From Pyropia haitanensis (taxonomy: Eukaryota > Rhodophyta > Bangiophyceae > Bangiales > Bangiaceae): a DNA stretch of 64,000 nt. The notes beneath the pieces were generated by a model. The model worked only from the letters and a program-made list of their open reading frames with translations. It ran no database searches and was not told the origin of the DNA. The stretch is taken from assembly GCA_008729055.1 (NCBI GenBank), contig SDUX01000001.1, positions 2,891,206 through 2,955,205 of the forward strand, given 5' to 3'. Below, piece by piece: positions 52,281-63,951 of this stretch. The first letter of the stretch is position 1, and every line of letters begins with the position of its first letter. The position numbers and the translations under genes were made by a program.

Positions 52281-53209
52281 CTCGCCTTCATTCTTTCTCT
52301 CTTCTCTATGGGCCTCTCCCGTTGGTCTCGTCCACTGCGCCCACCGCCCTCTCCCCCCCCCCTTGCTTCTCATTTTTTTTCTTGTTCCCCCCCGCCCGCA
52401 TCCCCACCAGATCCAAATTGCGAGCATTGACGCTGTTCTCCCCACGTCTGCCCGCCCAGACAGTCTGGCAGAGCGCCCCCCCCGCCGCCGTGTCGCCCCC
52501 GCCCTCCCCCCCGGGAGCCGCCAGCCCCCTTTGCCGGCGCGCCTTGTCGCCGCCGGTGAGCGACGGCTGCGTGCCCCCCGCCGCCTGCCCACCGCGGCCC
52601 GGCCGGGCGGTGCCGTTTTGGCGCCGCGGGCGCCGGCGTCGCACCGGGCGGGACGCCCGGCGGGGGGTCCCTGTCGCCGGGTGTGCCCGTCCCTCCCCTC
52701 CGCGCCCTCTCCCCGTCTCTTGGGCGGCCAGGAGCGGAGGGGGGTGATGGGTGCCTCGTGTGGGGCTGGCCCCCATTTTGGGGGGGGGGGCGCGGTGGGC
52801 GGCCGCGCGGTGGGGGGGTTGTCCGCGGTCCTTAAGGCTGCCTCTGTTCCTCCCCACCCCTCCCACTTGGTTGTGGGGGTCGCGCGGGGGGGGCGGCGTT
52901 TGATGACGACGGTCGTCGGAGGCATACGAGTCATAACCGCGGTACATTCCCTCGCCCCGTCGTACTGGTGTGCTGTGTTTCGGTGTGTGGGCCCCTGTCC
53001 ACGGGGGCCTGGTGTCCTGGGCGGGTTGCTGACGGCAGTGTTGTGGCCGTTCTCGGCGCTTTGTCGTGTTTGTTCGTGCCTGCCATCTGGGCCGTTTGGG
53101 TCTGATCCGATGGGTTGGACGTGTGGTGATTTATCCCACGTACGTCATGCCGCTTGTTCCGTCCCAGACTGTTTTTGTGGTTGTCTTTGATGCCCGTCTG
53201 TAGTCTCTC
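52281..53209. other. No supported gene
   Basis: C/T-rich tract at 52290-52400, GC-rich middle, and G/T-rich right part. Frames on both strands are biased and without domains. Confidence 0.4.
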
Positions 53210-53719
53210 TCAGTCTTGTAAATGCGTCTCCTGTTTTAGTTTTTCGCGCACGCCGTGGGGAGGCTGCGGCGTGCCCTTTGCGACCATCCGCGCGGCGGGT
53301 CTGCGACGCCAACCCACGATGCAGTAGCGCCCAGCGGCCGCCGCGGCCGCGGCGTCCGTCGCCACCCCTCTGGCGGCTCCAAGCCGACGCGGCGCTCGCC
53401 ACGCGTGCCGCCGCGGCCGCTTCCGCCGGCGCACCGCCGCGCCGCACGCGCGGCGGCCGTCGGCGCCGCACGGGGCGGGACCGGCCGGCCGTGCGGCCGT
53501 GGCCACCCCACCAACGCCGCCGCGGCCGGCACACGCCGGCACGCCGCCAGCGCGGCGGCCGCTCGTCCCGTCGCGGTCGCCGCCCAGCGCCGCGAGGAGC
53601 CCCCACCCCCTCCCCCGCACCGCCGCGACGCGACGCGGCCGGGCGGACGCGCGCAGACGGGCGGCGCCGTCGGCGGCGGCCGCGGCCGCGGCGCGCGCGC
53701 CACGGGGGGGCCGCCGACC

Positions 53720-53753
<34 letters not shown>

Positions 53754-54097
53754 ACGCCGCCCCCCCCCCAAATTCGTCGACCCGCACCGGCGGCGGCGGC
53801 GGCGGCGCCACCCCGCCCAGCGGCATGGCGGGCGTCGATGACAGCGGGTGGCCCCGCGGGGGTGCCGCCGCGGCCGCGGCCGCACCGCCGGCGGGCGGCG
53901 GCGCGGCGGCCCAGCGGCGGCAGCGCCGCCGCCGCCGCCGCCCCAGTACCGCACCGCCGCGGGGACGCGCCGGCGGTGGCCGAGGCGGCGCCGCCGGCGG
54001 GGCGACGGGCCGCCGCGGCCGCCGCGGCCGCCGCTGCGCGCACGCGACCAGCCGCCGCCGCCGCCCGCCCGCCCGGCGGCGGTCGGCGGCGGCGGCA

Positions 54098-54129
<32 letters not shown>

Positions 54130-54595
54130 CATCCGGCCGCCACCATCGTCGACAGTGGCGGCGGCGCGCAGCCGCTGCCGCCGCCGCCGCCGCCGCCGCC
54201 GCCGCCCGCCGGCCACCCCCCCCCCGCGCGCTCCCCGCGTCGCGGCGGCGCGGCCGCCGCGCCCCGCCGCCGCGGCGGCCGCCGCCGCGCGCCGCACGCC
54301 GCGCGCCGCGGCCGGCGGCGGGTCGGGCGCGCCACGCGGCGCGGCGCGCGGCGGCCGCCACGCCGCCACGCCGCCGCCCGTCGCCGTCGACGCCCGACCC
54401 GCCCCGCACGCCCCGCCGCGGCGCCCCGCCACCGCCCCGCCGGCACCGCCCCGCCGTGACCGGCGCGCACGCCGCTGCGCGACCACCACCACACCCAGAG
54501 CGCCCGACGGATCCCTTCCCTCCCCACCCCCCCCCCCCCCCTCCCCCCCTCCAAAGAGAACCGCAGCCGACCGCGCGTCTGGTGCGGGCCGCCGC
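53210..54595. other. Low-complexity region; possible unidentified minus-strand frame
   Basis: CG trinucleotide repeats and long open frames on both strands. On the minus strand, PLSSTPAMPLGGVAPPP followed by VRVDEFGGG (about 53850-53770) and a terminal WSQRARRSLPTACAKN (53236) look less random than the surroundings, but no domain is seen. I do not assign a gene. Confidence 0.3.
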
Positions 54596-56386
54596 TCACC
54601 ATCCCCCGCCGCGGTCGTCGGCATCCCAGTCCGGGTCGTCCCCCCCCGCCCACCCCCCCCCTCCTCCCCCCCCCGCTCCGTCCCCCCCCCCCCCACCCCA
54701 CCGCCGGCGGCTCCCACACCACCACCCGCAGGTCCTCGGCGGCGGAGACGAGGCGCTCCCCCCCCCCCCCCCCCCCCAGCGCGGTCACCCGCCCCCAGTG
54801 CCCGGCCAGCCGCCCCACCACCGCCCCCGTCGGCGCGTCCACCACCGCCACCCCCCCCCCCTCCGCCACGTACAGCGTCTCGCCGTCGGCGGCGACGGCC
54901 ATCCCCCCCCCGCCGGCGGCGCGGCCGCCCGGCGAGGCCGCCCCCACCGCCGGCCACCCCGCCGCGGCGGCCAGCCGGTGGCCCGACAGCGGGTCCCAGC
55001 GGCGGAGGCCGCCGCCGCCGCGGGTGTGGAGCCAGCGGCCGTTGCCGCTCCACGCCACGTCCGTGACGCCCGCCGCGTCGGCGGTGGTGCCGCCGCCGCC
55101 GCCCGCGGCGAGGCGGCGGCGGCGCTTGCGGCGGGCGCCGCCGCCGGTGGGGGGCTCCCCGACGGTGGCGGCGACGCCCAGCGGCGGGCGCGCCGCCCCC
55201 CCGCCGCCGCCACCGCCGCCGCCGCCGTCGCCGTCGGTGGCGGTCCAGGCGGCGGCGGCGGTGGCGGCGGCGGCGGCATTGGCGGTGCCGAGGCCGTCCG
55301 CCAGCCGCTGGCCGTCGAGCACCCCCACCACCGCGCTGTCGCCGCTGCGGCGGACGTCAAACAGGCGGACGATGCCGCCCGCCGCGGACGCGGCGGCGAC
55401 CATGTGCGGGTGCGTCGGGCTCCACGCGAGGGCGCCGAGCCCCGGCGGCCCCGGCCGGCGTGCCCCGCCGGCAACGCCCCCCCCCCCGCCCGTCGCAGCG
55501 GCGGCGGCCTCCCCCCCCAGCACGGCGGCGACCCCCCCCGCGGCAAGGTCCACGAGCACCAGCTGGCCCGCCCCCGCCCCCCCCCCGGCGACGGCCAGCA
55601 GGTCCGGCCGCCCCCCCGGCGCGGCGGAAAACGCGGCCGCCCGCCCCGGCGGGGGCGTCGCCACCGCCGCGGCGGGCAGCAGGGTGGCGGTATCCCACGC
55701 CTTGACCACCCCCGCCGCGTCGAGGCTGACAAAGAGGCCCGCGTCGGGCGGGTACCAGCCGACCGCGGTGACGCCGACGGGCGCGCCGGGGGGGGGCGCC
55801 CCCCCGGCCGCCGCCGCCGGCACCGCCGCCGCCGCCGCCGCCGCCACCGCCGCGTGCCGCCGTGCCGTGCCCGCCGCGTAGTGGCGGGGGGGGGACGCGC
55901 CGCGGCGGCGGCGGCCGCCGCCGCCGCCGCCGCCGCCGCCCCCCGCCCCGCGCGCCCACCGTGGCGGCGGGCGGCCGCCGACCGCCGCCGCGGCCGCCGC
56001 GGGCGCTGCCGCCGCCGCCGCCGGCGGGAGGCCCAGGTTGGTCGTCACCCCGACCGGCGGGTGCGTCGGGTGACCCGCCGCGGGCGGCGGCACGGCGGCG
56101 GCGGCGGCGGCGGCGGGCGGCGGCGGCGGCGCGGGCGGCGCGGCGAGGTCGTAGACGGCAATGCCGCCGTCGAGGGAGGCGGTGAGGAGGTAGCGGCCGC
56201 CGCCGCTGGCGGTGGGGTGCAGCGCCACCGTGGGGATGGTCGCGCCGTGGGGGGTCCCCAGCCGGGTGGTGCGGGAGGGCGCCACCGCCGCCGCGCGGAG
56301 GGTGAGGAGGGTGCGGGGGGGGGGCGGGGGGGGTAAGGGGGGGGGGGGGGGGCGCCCCGCTCCCGCCGGCAGAGGGCGGCGAGCAT
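54596..56386 (-). CDS. CSA/ERCC8-like WD40 repair protein, two frame changes at homopolymers
   Basis: This is a WD40 protein resembling Cockayne syndrome protein A, the substrate receptor of a CUL4-DDB1 ligase in transcription-coupled repair. The start MLAALCRRERG (ATG56386) resembles the CSA amino end. After G runs at 56310-56352 the reading shifts to PHGATIPTVALHPTASGGGRYLLTASLDGGIAVYDL. Next come VTAVGWYPPDAGLFVSLDAAGVVKAWDT, LGALAWSPTHPHMVAAASAAGGIVRLFDVRR, VTDVAWSGNGRWLHTRGGGGLRRWDP, GRLAGHWGRVTAL and RLVSAAEDLRVVVWEP. After a G run near 54690 the reading returns to the first frame and ends DDPDWDADDRGGGW at 54596, an acidic tail as in CSA. Start and stop share a frame, so two opposite length errors, or short introns, would restore one protein of about 596 residues. 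Gly/Ala-rich loops enlarge several blades. Confidence 0.65.
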
Positions 56387-56777
56387 GGCCAGTGGGGGGG
56401 GGGGGGGAGGGGGAGGGGGGTGGGGGGAAGACCGTAGCGGGGGAAGGCCACGGGTGGGGGCAGGCGGGAGGGGGAAGCTACCCGACTCGCCGCTCCTTCC
56501 GCAAAAAACCACTCGCCGACCAGAGCAGTCGGTCACGCCACGTGCCTCCTTTCACCTGCCCACTGGTCGCGAGTCCACACTCCGCTCAGGGGTCCTTTTT
56601 GGAAAACCAAGTTTCTTGCAGTAGCTACGACGCGTTTATACAGTAGCCCGCAACAAGAAAATACCGAGTCGGTCCCCCCGACCCGCCCCCGCACTCGACC
56701 GTGCGCGACCCCCAAAGGCCGCACGCACCGCTACCGCCGCGACGGCACCCCCCCCCCCCCCCCCCCCCCACGGTCCT

Positions 56778-57240
56778 CTACAACGCGCGCTCCCCCCCGC
56801 CCCCCAAGCGCCCCGTCGTGCGCGGGCAGACGGCGCCAATGCGCCACCCCCCCCCCCCGCGGTGAGGAGCCACGCGACGCGGAGCCCCCCCCCCGCGGTC
56901 ACCACACACGCGCGGCGGCGGTCGCGGCGGACGCCGCCCGCGCCCGCCACCACCGCCTGCCCGCCGAGGCCCGCCGCGCGGCGCAGCGCCGCGGCGGTCG
57001 CCGCCCAGCGGCGGCCCGCAACGACCGCCACGACGGGGGTGCTGCCGGCGGCGGCGGGGGTGGTGGTGGGGGGGGCCACGGGGGGGGGGGGGGGGGGGGG
57101 GGGGGGCGCGGGGAGGGGGCCGACCAGCGCCGCCCACAGGGGGCCCCCGGCGGGGCGCTGCACGGGGTGATCGACGGTGCAGCAGGCGCGGAGGGTGGCC
57201 GCCGCGGCGGCGGCCATCTGCCGGTGCGACGGCGGCGGTG

Positions 57241-57282
<42 letters not shown>

Positions 57283-57373
57283 ACACACCGTCGGCGGCTG
57301 CCGCGGCAGGGGCCTGCCGGCGCACCGTTGGCGCCGGCGGCAGGGACGCCTCGTTGTCCGCGGCGGCGGCGGC

Positions 57374-57415
<42 letters not shown>

Positions 57416-57844
57416 CGCGACGGTGACGACCCCCTCTGGGGGTAGGTGGGTGAGGTCGGGCGCGCTCGCGGCGGCGGCGGTGACGCCCGCCGCCGCCCCG
57501 GCGGTGGCGGCCGCCGTCGACCGACGCGGCGGCGGCGGCGGTGGCGGCGGCGGCGGCGGCGACGGCGGCAACGGTCTGGGCGGCGGGCCGTCGAGGGTGC
57601 CAATGGCGGCGCCCAGGGCGTCGTGTCGCGTCGCGGCGGCAGCGTCCGCTGGCGTTGACGGTGCCGCCAGTGACGGCGGTGGTGCCCGCCGTGGGGGGGG
57701 GGGGGGGGGAGGGGGGGGACCCCCCGCCCGCCCAGGCGCTACACGGCAGCGGGGGGGGGGGGTGCCCGCCAGTGCCGGGCGGCGGCCGACGCGGCGGCCG
57801 GCGTGGCCAATGCCCGGCGGGGGCGTTAGGAATGCGGCCGCCAT
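56778..57844 (-). CDS. Unidentified Ala/Pro-rich protein
   Basis: ATG57844 opens MAAAFLTPPPGIGHAGRRVGRRPALAG, an Arg-rich, transit-like start. Pro and Ala runs separate short sensible blocks: PDLTHLPPEGVVTVALAAL, ADNEASLPPAPTVRRQAPA, HRQMAAAAAATLRACC followed by TVDHPVQRPAGGPLWAALVG, and TPVVAVVAGRRWAATAAALRR then AAGLGGQAVVAGAGG. Near the G/C run at 56848-56858 the better reading moves one frame to WRIGAVCPRTTGRLGGG and stops at 56778; without the shift the frame runs to 56636. No family is recognised. It is called as a gene because the blocks are non-repetitive and the minus strand is consistently better than the others. Confidence 0.35.
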
Positions 57845-59853
57845 GGCGCTAGTTGCACCGTTGCCACGGGCGAGGAGGGAAGGAGGAGCAAAGGGGGTTT
57901 GGCCGAGGGGGGGAAGGTGGTCGAGGGGGGGGGGGGGTCACCGGCCACCGCCCAGACTCTTGCCGAGTGTCGACGCCCGCCACTACTTTGGTTGTCGAGA
58001 CGGCCAGCTGCGGCGCGGCACTTTACGGGGGGCAGCTCACGGCGGGGACGCTGGCAGCCAGTCACTGCGGCCAAGGCACCTGCCCGCCGCCGCCCCCACA
58101 CACCCTCCTGCCGCCCTCTCAAGTACCTCTGCTTTGGCAAGTAGAGGGAGGGCGGCGCGGCAGCCGGGCACATCCCCCCCCCCCCCCCCCCGCCAATCCG
58201 CTTCACGGCGGGCGCGCCCGGCGGGCGCCCCACCCCAACGCCCCGCTCGACGCGCCGCCGCTGGCGGCGCGCCCCCAATGGCGGGCCGCCGGCGGGGCGC
58301 TCGACGGCGGGCCGCCGTCGAGCCGCCGGCGGGCGCCGGCGGGGAGCTCAGCCGTCCCCCCCCCCCCCCCCCCCCCCGGCACCCCCCCCAAGGGTACCGC
58401 TGCATCTGCAGTATCCGCGTCTGGCCGCCGACCCAGAGCGGGCCGCCGCAACGGGGAGCGCGGCGGTGGCCGCGGTGGGGGGCTCCCCACGGCGCACCCC
58501 GCGTGGCGGCGGTCGGCGGGAGGGGCGGCAGACGCCCACGTGCGCGGCCGGAAAACCGCGGCGGGCGCGCCCGTGTGCGTACGCGTCTGTCGGATCCGCG
58601 TCGCCTGGGGCGGCGCCCCGCCTTGGCCCGCTCCCCCCCCGCACCCGTCGCTCCCCACCGCCCACCCTTTGCTCCGCTGTGCCCTTCCCCCCCGCCGTCG
58701 TTGGCGGCACGCCGCCCGCGCGACGGCCGCCCGCCATTGTCCGCGCGGCAGAACGGGTGTGTGGGGGGAGTGGGGGTGGGCGGCGGGGGGTGGTGCGCGC
58801 CCGTGTAGCGCCAAACCCACGGTGCTGACACTGCGCCAAGGGGGGGGAAAGGTCGACGCCGGCAACGCGAGCGGTGCAGAGGGCGGGCGTCGGCGGGGGG
58901 CGCGGCGGGCGCGCGGCGGCGGCGCGGCGCGGGCGGCCGGCCGGCGGCCGGCGCGGGCGGGCGGGCCGCCCAACGGCGGCCGGCTGGCGGCAGCGGCGGC
59001 GGCCAATCGGGCGGGGGGCGTGGCCCGCTGGCGCCGTGGCCCCCCCGCGCGCGGCGACCGCGCGGCGGGTGGGGCGCGGACGGTGGCCGCGCGCGCGGCG
59101 CGGGCCGCGGCGGCGGCCGCGGCGGCGGCGCGGTCGCGGGGCGGCGGTGCTGCCCGCGGCCGCCGCGGCCGCGTCGCCGCACGACGGCCGCCGTGGAGCG
59201 GGCGGGTGGCGGGCGGGCGGGGGTGGGAGGCGGCTTGCGGCGGGGGGGGGGGGGGGTGGCGGTGGCCCGTGGGGAGGGGTCCCGCGCAGGGGCGCGCCAG
59301 TGGCAGCGCGCCGCCGCGCCGCCACCGCCGCCGCGCTGCGCGTCTGTCGGTCAAGGTGCGCTGGCGGGTGGCGGGCGGCGCTGGTGGCGCACCCCGCACG
59401 CTCCGCACGCCTTGTAGGGGGGCCTGCCGCTGGCTGGCGTGGGGGGGATGGACGCGCATCTCCCGCCGTCGGGGGGTTGCACCTCCGGGGTCGGCGGAGC
59501 CGCGGACCCCCTCCCGCCACGGCCACCCCTCTGGCGCTGGTGTCCCGCGGCGGGAGGGCGCGTGGCGGCCTCCGCCGTGGCCCTTTGCGCCGGCGGGAGG
59601 GTCAAAAAGAGCCGACCTGCCGGTCGTGGGGGTGGGCGCAGCCGCGGCCGCCAGCGTAGCCACCGCCACAGCCGCCGCCGCCGCGGCCAAGGGCCAGCTC
59701 ACCCCGCTCCCCCCCCGCGAGCGGCCTTGCCCCATCCCCTCTCGCGGCATACCGACGGAGCCGACCGACGCCGGGCAGCAGCCTCGCCGCCCCCCCCTGG
59801 CCGCCTTCCCAGCCTCCCTCCTCTCCCCCACCGCCCAGGGTGCTTTTTTCCCC
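57845..59853. other. No supported gene; leader of the Rieske-like gene at right edge
   Basis: GC-rich repeats with open frames on both strands (up to ~760 codons plus, ~590 minus). The products are Arg/Pro/Gly-rich shadows. From about 59715 to 59853 C/T-rich sequence leads into ATG59854. Confidence 0.45.
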
Positions 59854-61315
59854 ATGGCTGCCGCGTTTGTCGGCGCCGCCGCCGTTGGCGCCGCCGCCGT
59901 CGCCGCCCCGCCCCAGAGCGCCGCGGCCGTCAGCGCGCCCGCCGCCCGCCGGGCCGTCGCGGCTGCCCGCACCCGCCGCGTGGCGGGTGCGGCGGCCGGC
60001 GGCGGCGGCCGTCGCGGGGGGGTGACGATGGAGACGCTCGTGTGGGCGCCGGTCGGGCCCGCGTCGGCCGTGTCGGTGGGCGCGACGCCGTTTGAGGCGG
60101 TCGGGCTGGCGCTGACGCTCGTCGCTACGGTACGTCTGGGGGGGGGCTGAAGGTGGGGGGATGGGCCGGGTTGAGAGGTGGGGGAGGTGCTTCCTCTGGG
60201 TGCCGCCGGAGGGCGGGGAGCGATGGGACGGCCCGGCAGGCGAGCGCGTGGGTGTCGGGGGCGCTCGTCGCGTCACACCTGCCTTTCGCTGCGCCGACAC
60301 TCACCCAGTGTGGTGGATGTGTTGGCTTGTGTGTGCGTTTGTTTAGCGCCCTCCTGTTCCTGCACCCTCTGCGTCGTGCTCGTCCTTCCCCCCCGACAAC
60401 ACCACAGGATGATGGGGAGATTTACTGCGTGTCGGGCAAGGTGCCCCCGACGGGGCTGCCGCTGACGGGGGCGGACGTGGATTCAGAGGTACGACCGGGG
60501 GGCACCGCTGTCTTTTGGTGGCCAGCGTGGGCCGCAGGACCGCGGCGCCGCCCAGCCATGGCGCGACTGGCACAGAAGCGGGCTGTTCCGACAAGATGAC
60601 ACCGCGTGTCCAACGCGCCCACTCTGACGCTTCCGCTCCTCCCCCCCCCTCCGATTTTCTCTCCTCCCCACCGCCTGCCTACCCTTCCGCTTGGCTTCCT
60701 CTCCCCTTCTCCGGCTTCCCCCCTGTGCCCCTACAGGAGCGGACGGTGTCGTGCCCCCAGTACGGCACTCGCTGGTCACTCGAGACTGGGGAGGTGGTTG
60801 GCAAGTGGATCCCGTCGCCGCCCATCGTGTCGTCCATCCTGCGGCGCGTCTTCCCCACCCCGACGGCCATCCCCACGTACCCCGTCCGCGTCACGTCTGT
60901 ACGTCAGGCGCGCCCTTGTTTGGTCTGCTCTCGGGCCTGCTCTTTGCTTTTTTGGGGGGGGGGTTGGGGTTCACCGTTTTTGCGTGGGTTTGCCTGCTCC
61001 CTGGCCGAATTGCAACGCTGGTGACACCGTGCCAGCCACAGCTGTCTGACCACAGCTCCTTTCGCTGCGGCGCGGTGCCACGGGCGTTGTGGTTCTGTTC
61101 TCTGTTCTTCCTTTCCTGAATCCTCTCCGCGATGGTCACCCCTCCCCCGACCTCTTCCCTTTTTCCTCACGCCCATGGACTGCTTCCCCTGACCACCCGC
61201 TTAGGCCAACAATGTGGAGGTGCTTGTCGACGCCGACGCCAAGGCGGACTTTGAGGCGAGCTACTGGTCGGGGCTTCTCGACGCCAAGGGCAAGGCAAGC
61301 GGCGGCTACTACTGA
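59854..61315 (+). CDS. Plastid Rieske-like protein lacking cluster ligands (PSB33-like), four exons
   Basis: Join of 59854-60129, 60408-60488, 60737-60898 and 61205-61315, giving 209 residues. All introns are GTACG...AG with C/T-rich 3' ends, and all junctions fall between codons. Exon 1 encodes an Ala/Arg-rich plastid-type leader, then METLVWAPVGPASAVSVGATPFEAVGL. Exons 2-4 encode a Rieske-type beta domain: DDGEIYCVSGKVPPTGLPL, TVSCPQYGTRWSLETGEVVGKW, IPTYPVRVTS and NNVEVLVDAD. Real Rieske proteins need C-x-H and C-x2-H. Here the first pair is missing and the second is C-P-Q-Y, so no 2Fe-2S cluster is expected. The layout is like land-plant PSB33, a thylakoid protein with a ligand-less Rieske domain that supports photosystem II. 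The PSB33 match is from memory of the family and is not proven. Confidence 0.75.
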
Positions 61316-63951
61316 AGCGCGCCTGCAACGAGGGCGGGGAGGGAGAGAGACCGGGGGAAGAGACGAGCAAACGGGCTCGGCGGAGAGGGCGTCAAGGATG
61401 GTATATTACGCGCGAGAGCGTTCATAGTTGGATGACCTCTCTGACACTCACAGGCAAGGAACGGTCGGTTCCTTCACGTCCTCTTCCCAATCCACCACCC
61501 CGTCTACTCCTCGTCGGCGGCCGCCACCGCCGCCCCTACTGCTGGTCCCTAGCCCGACCTCCCAAAGATGGCACCCGACGTGTGCACCGCGACATGGTCC
61601 GCGGTCCCATGCTCCTGAAGAGTCTGTGGGCAGCCGTGCAACCCCCCCACCTGGCCGATGCAGCCGCCTCAACCGCCACAGACGCGCCCACGATGGCCAC
61701 CGCCTCGCCCCCCGCCCGGCGGAAACGCCGCGGTATCCGGGCTCGACAAGGTAACTGTTATCCCCCCCCAAGCCCCCCCGCATCGCCGTCACGGCCGCCC
61801 GGCCTAGCGCCCTCATCACCGCCACTCCGCACGTCGCCACCTGCCGCAATCTGTCCCACCGCCCCGCCGCTGATACTGACTTCGGCACTTGGCAGCGCGA
61901 CGAGCCCGCCCCAGCAACCGCCACCGCCGCCACCACCAACGACGGGGCTCCCCCCCTTTGCGCCGCTGTCATCGCCATCGTCGCCGGTCGCAGTGGCGCC
62001 CCAGCCAATGGGTCGCCCGCGAACGAGACGCGGCCGTCGGTGCCGCCGGGGTCCGACCGGGTCCCCACCATCGCCGGCGCGGGCCAGTCTAGATTGAGGT
62101 ACTAGCGAGCGAAACGACTGACATGAGGGAAATATGGAGACTTAAATACACGTGGGAGTGTGTTGGTGCTTTGAGCGCATCCATCGGGCCCCGCATCCAT
62201 AGAACGTGGGGTGCTCATCCAGCCATCCTGCGTGGAATGGTGGCTCAGAAGAGCAGGGATGTGAGCTTAGCGACTTCCTGCACCACACAAAGCCACCTGT
62301 TGCGTCACGTGCATCAGAAACAGCGAGGCTGTGGCTTGGGGACAGCGACGGTTCGATCTGGCCGCGCGTCCCTTCGACCTGGTTCCTTTCGTTGCCCTCA
62401 CGCTGTGGCGTGGCTGGTCACTTGCCATGATTGTCGGCCGACGTCCAGGCATCGTGGGCCGTGAGAGCCGCGCACAGTTAAATCTGGAGCGGTGGAGCCA
62501 GCGCACCACCTCCGCCCAGGGCTTGCTTGTCTCCTTCTCGATGCAAGTCGGCACGCGTGAGGCCAGGCACAGACAGAACGCAGCGGCCGACAGTGCGCTC
62601 TGTCTTCGCAAGAGGAAGGGTCCCAGTCGCGTGCACAATGGGGCTGCAACGTTTTTTTGCCAGAGATTGAGGCCCCCGGGCGTGCCGAACCCCGACGGGT
62701 GACCGCCCACATGCCGTGTCGCACGCGTGCCTAGCTCTCAGTGCGTCGACAGCCGATGAATCTGGGAAGGCCTTCGGCCCGGGATTCGTGGGGAAAGGAG
62801 ACCTCCCCACCATGCTGACAGCTCGTCAAGGCAAGGATATGCTTTGTGTGGAGGACGCCAATATGGCACTGACTTGATTGGCCTTTGAAATCGATGACAG
62901 AGCCTCTGGGCCAATGAGTTGCATCAAAGCCACACGCGGTGCCGCGTGTGTGGTGCGCGGAACGAATGAAATAGCGGCTTGGAAAATCCACCAGCCGCGA
63001 GCGTGTGCGCGCCGCAGGCGGCCACGCCGGTGCAGCCACCTCTCGCCCCCCCCCCCCCCCACCTCGCCCAGTCACCTGACCAGACCCTGCTGTTGCTGGG
63101 CTCGGTGTGGCGGCGACTGGACGGTCGGAAAGCCGGCGTGGACGGCCAGGCGCCTCGCCCTCGACTGCAGCTCTTTCCACTTGCTGGGTGGCCCCGACCG
63201 GTGGCGCCGCTACAACCCTGTGCGTGCACACCCCCCCCCCACTGCCCGTGACGGCCACGTGAATCCCCCATCTTGATATCTGCGCTGCATGCCGAGAGAT
63301 ATCGTCTGGCTAGCTTGTGTGGCTGCCGGGGGCCCCCCAAAATATCCCCGTGCCGCGGGGTTTGACCCAGGCCGGTCGTTGCCGTTTCCTCCTCCAGCGC
63401 CTGCCCTGTGGCAGGGGGGGGGGGCGGGTGGTGGCTGCGCGCTGGTCGGCTGCCCGGCAGCCGCCGAGGTTGTCGCCGCCCCCCCCCGCCGACGGCGCCC
63501 CCCCAGCAAGCGCCGCCATCGCACCGCCCCGCCGGCGACGCAGACCCAGCTGGCGCAGGGCCGACCTCACACGCCTCGCCGGCTGCACAGGGGCAGACAC
63601 ACACGGTACACCCCTCCCTATCCCATCCGCTTCCCATGCCGACCTGACCCCATCATCCCCACAGCCGCCGGCGCCGCACCACTCCCTGCTTGGTCGGCCA
63701 GAACCCTCTCCGTGGTTGCTCGCCCCCCACTCAACCGGTGGCGTTGTCGTGCCCGCCTCCACTCCACCCCACCCCACCCCCACCCCCCCCCACATCATAT
63801 CGCCCTGTCCACCACGCTGCCACCCACGCGTGCTTGGTCACACCGCCACCGCCTCTTCCCCGCCTGCAGCTGCCTTCCTATCCTCCCGACGGTCCCTGCC
63901 TGCGTCTTCTCCCCCCCCCCCCCTGCCCCAACGTTCTTGTGCCCCGCCGCG
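61316..63951. other. No firm gene
   Basis: A minus-strand frame 61448-62071 has a non-repetitive stretch (VPKSVSAAGRWDRLRQVATCGVAVMRALG) but no recognised domain; the opposite strand is open too. From 62100 to 62950 GC falls and nothing coding is seen. 63000-63950 is C-rich; its last ~50 bases resemble the C/T-rich leaders seen before other starts. Confidence 0.35.

Noticed and set aside
53499..56336. 945-codon plus-strand open frame
   Set aside because: Antisense to the CSA-like WD40 gene, with Arg/Pro-rich composition and no domain.
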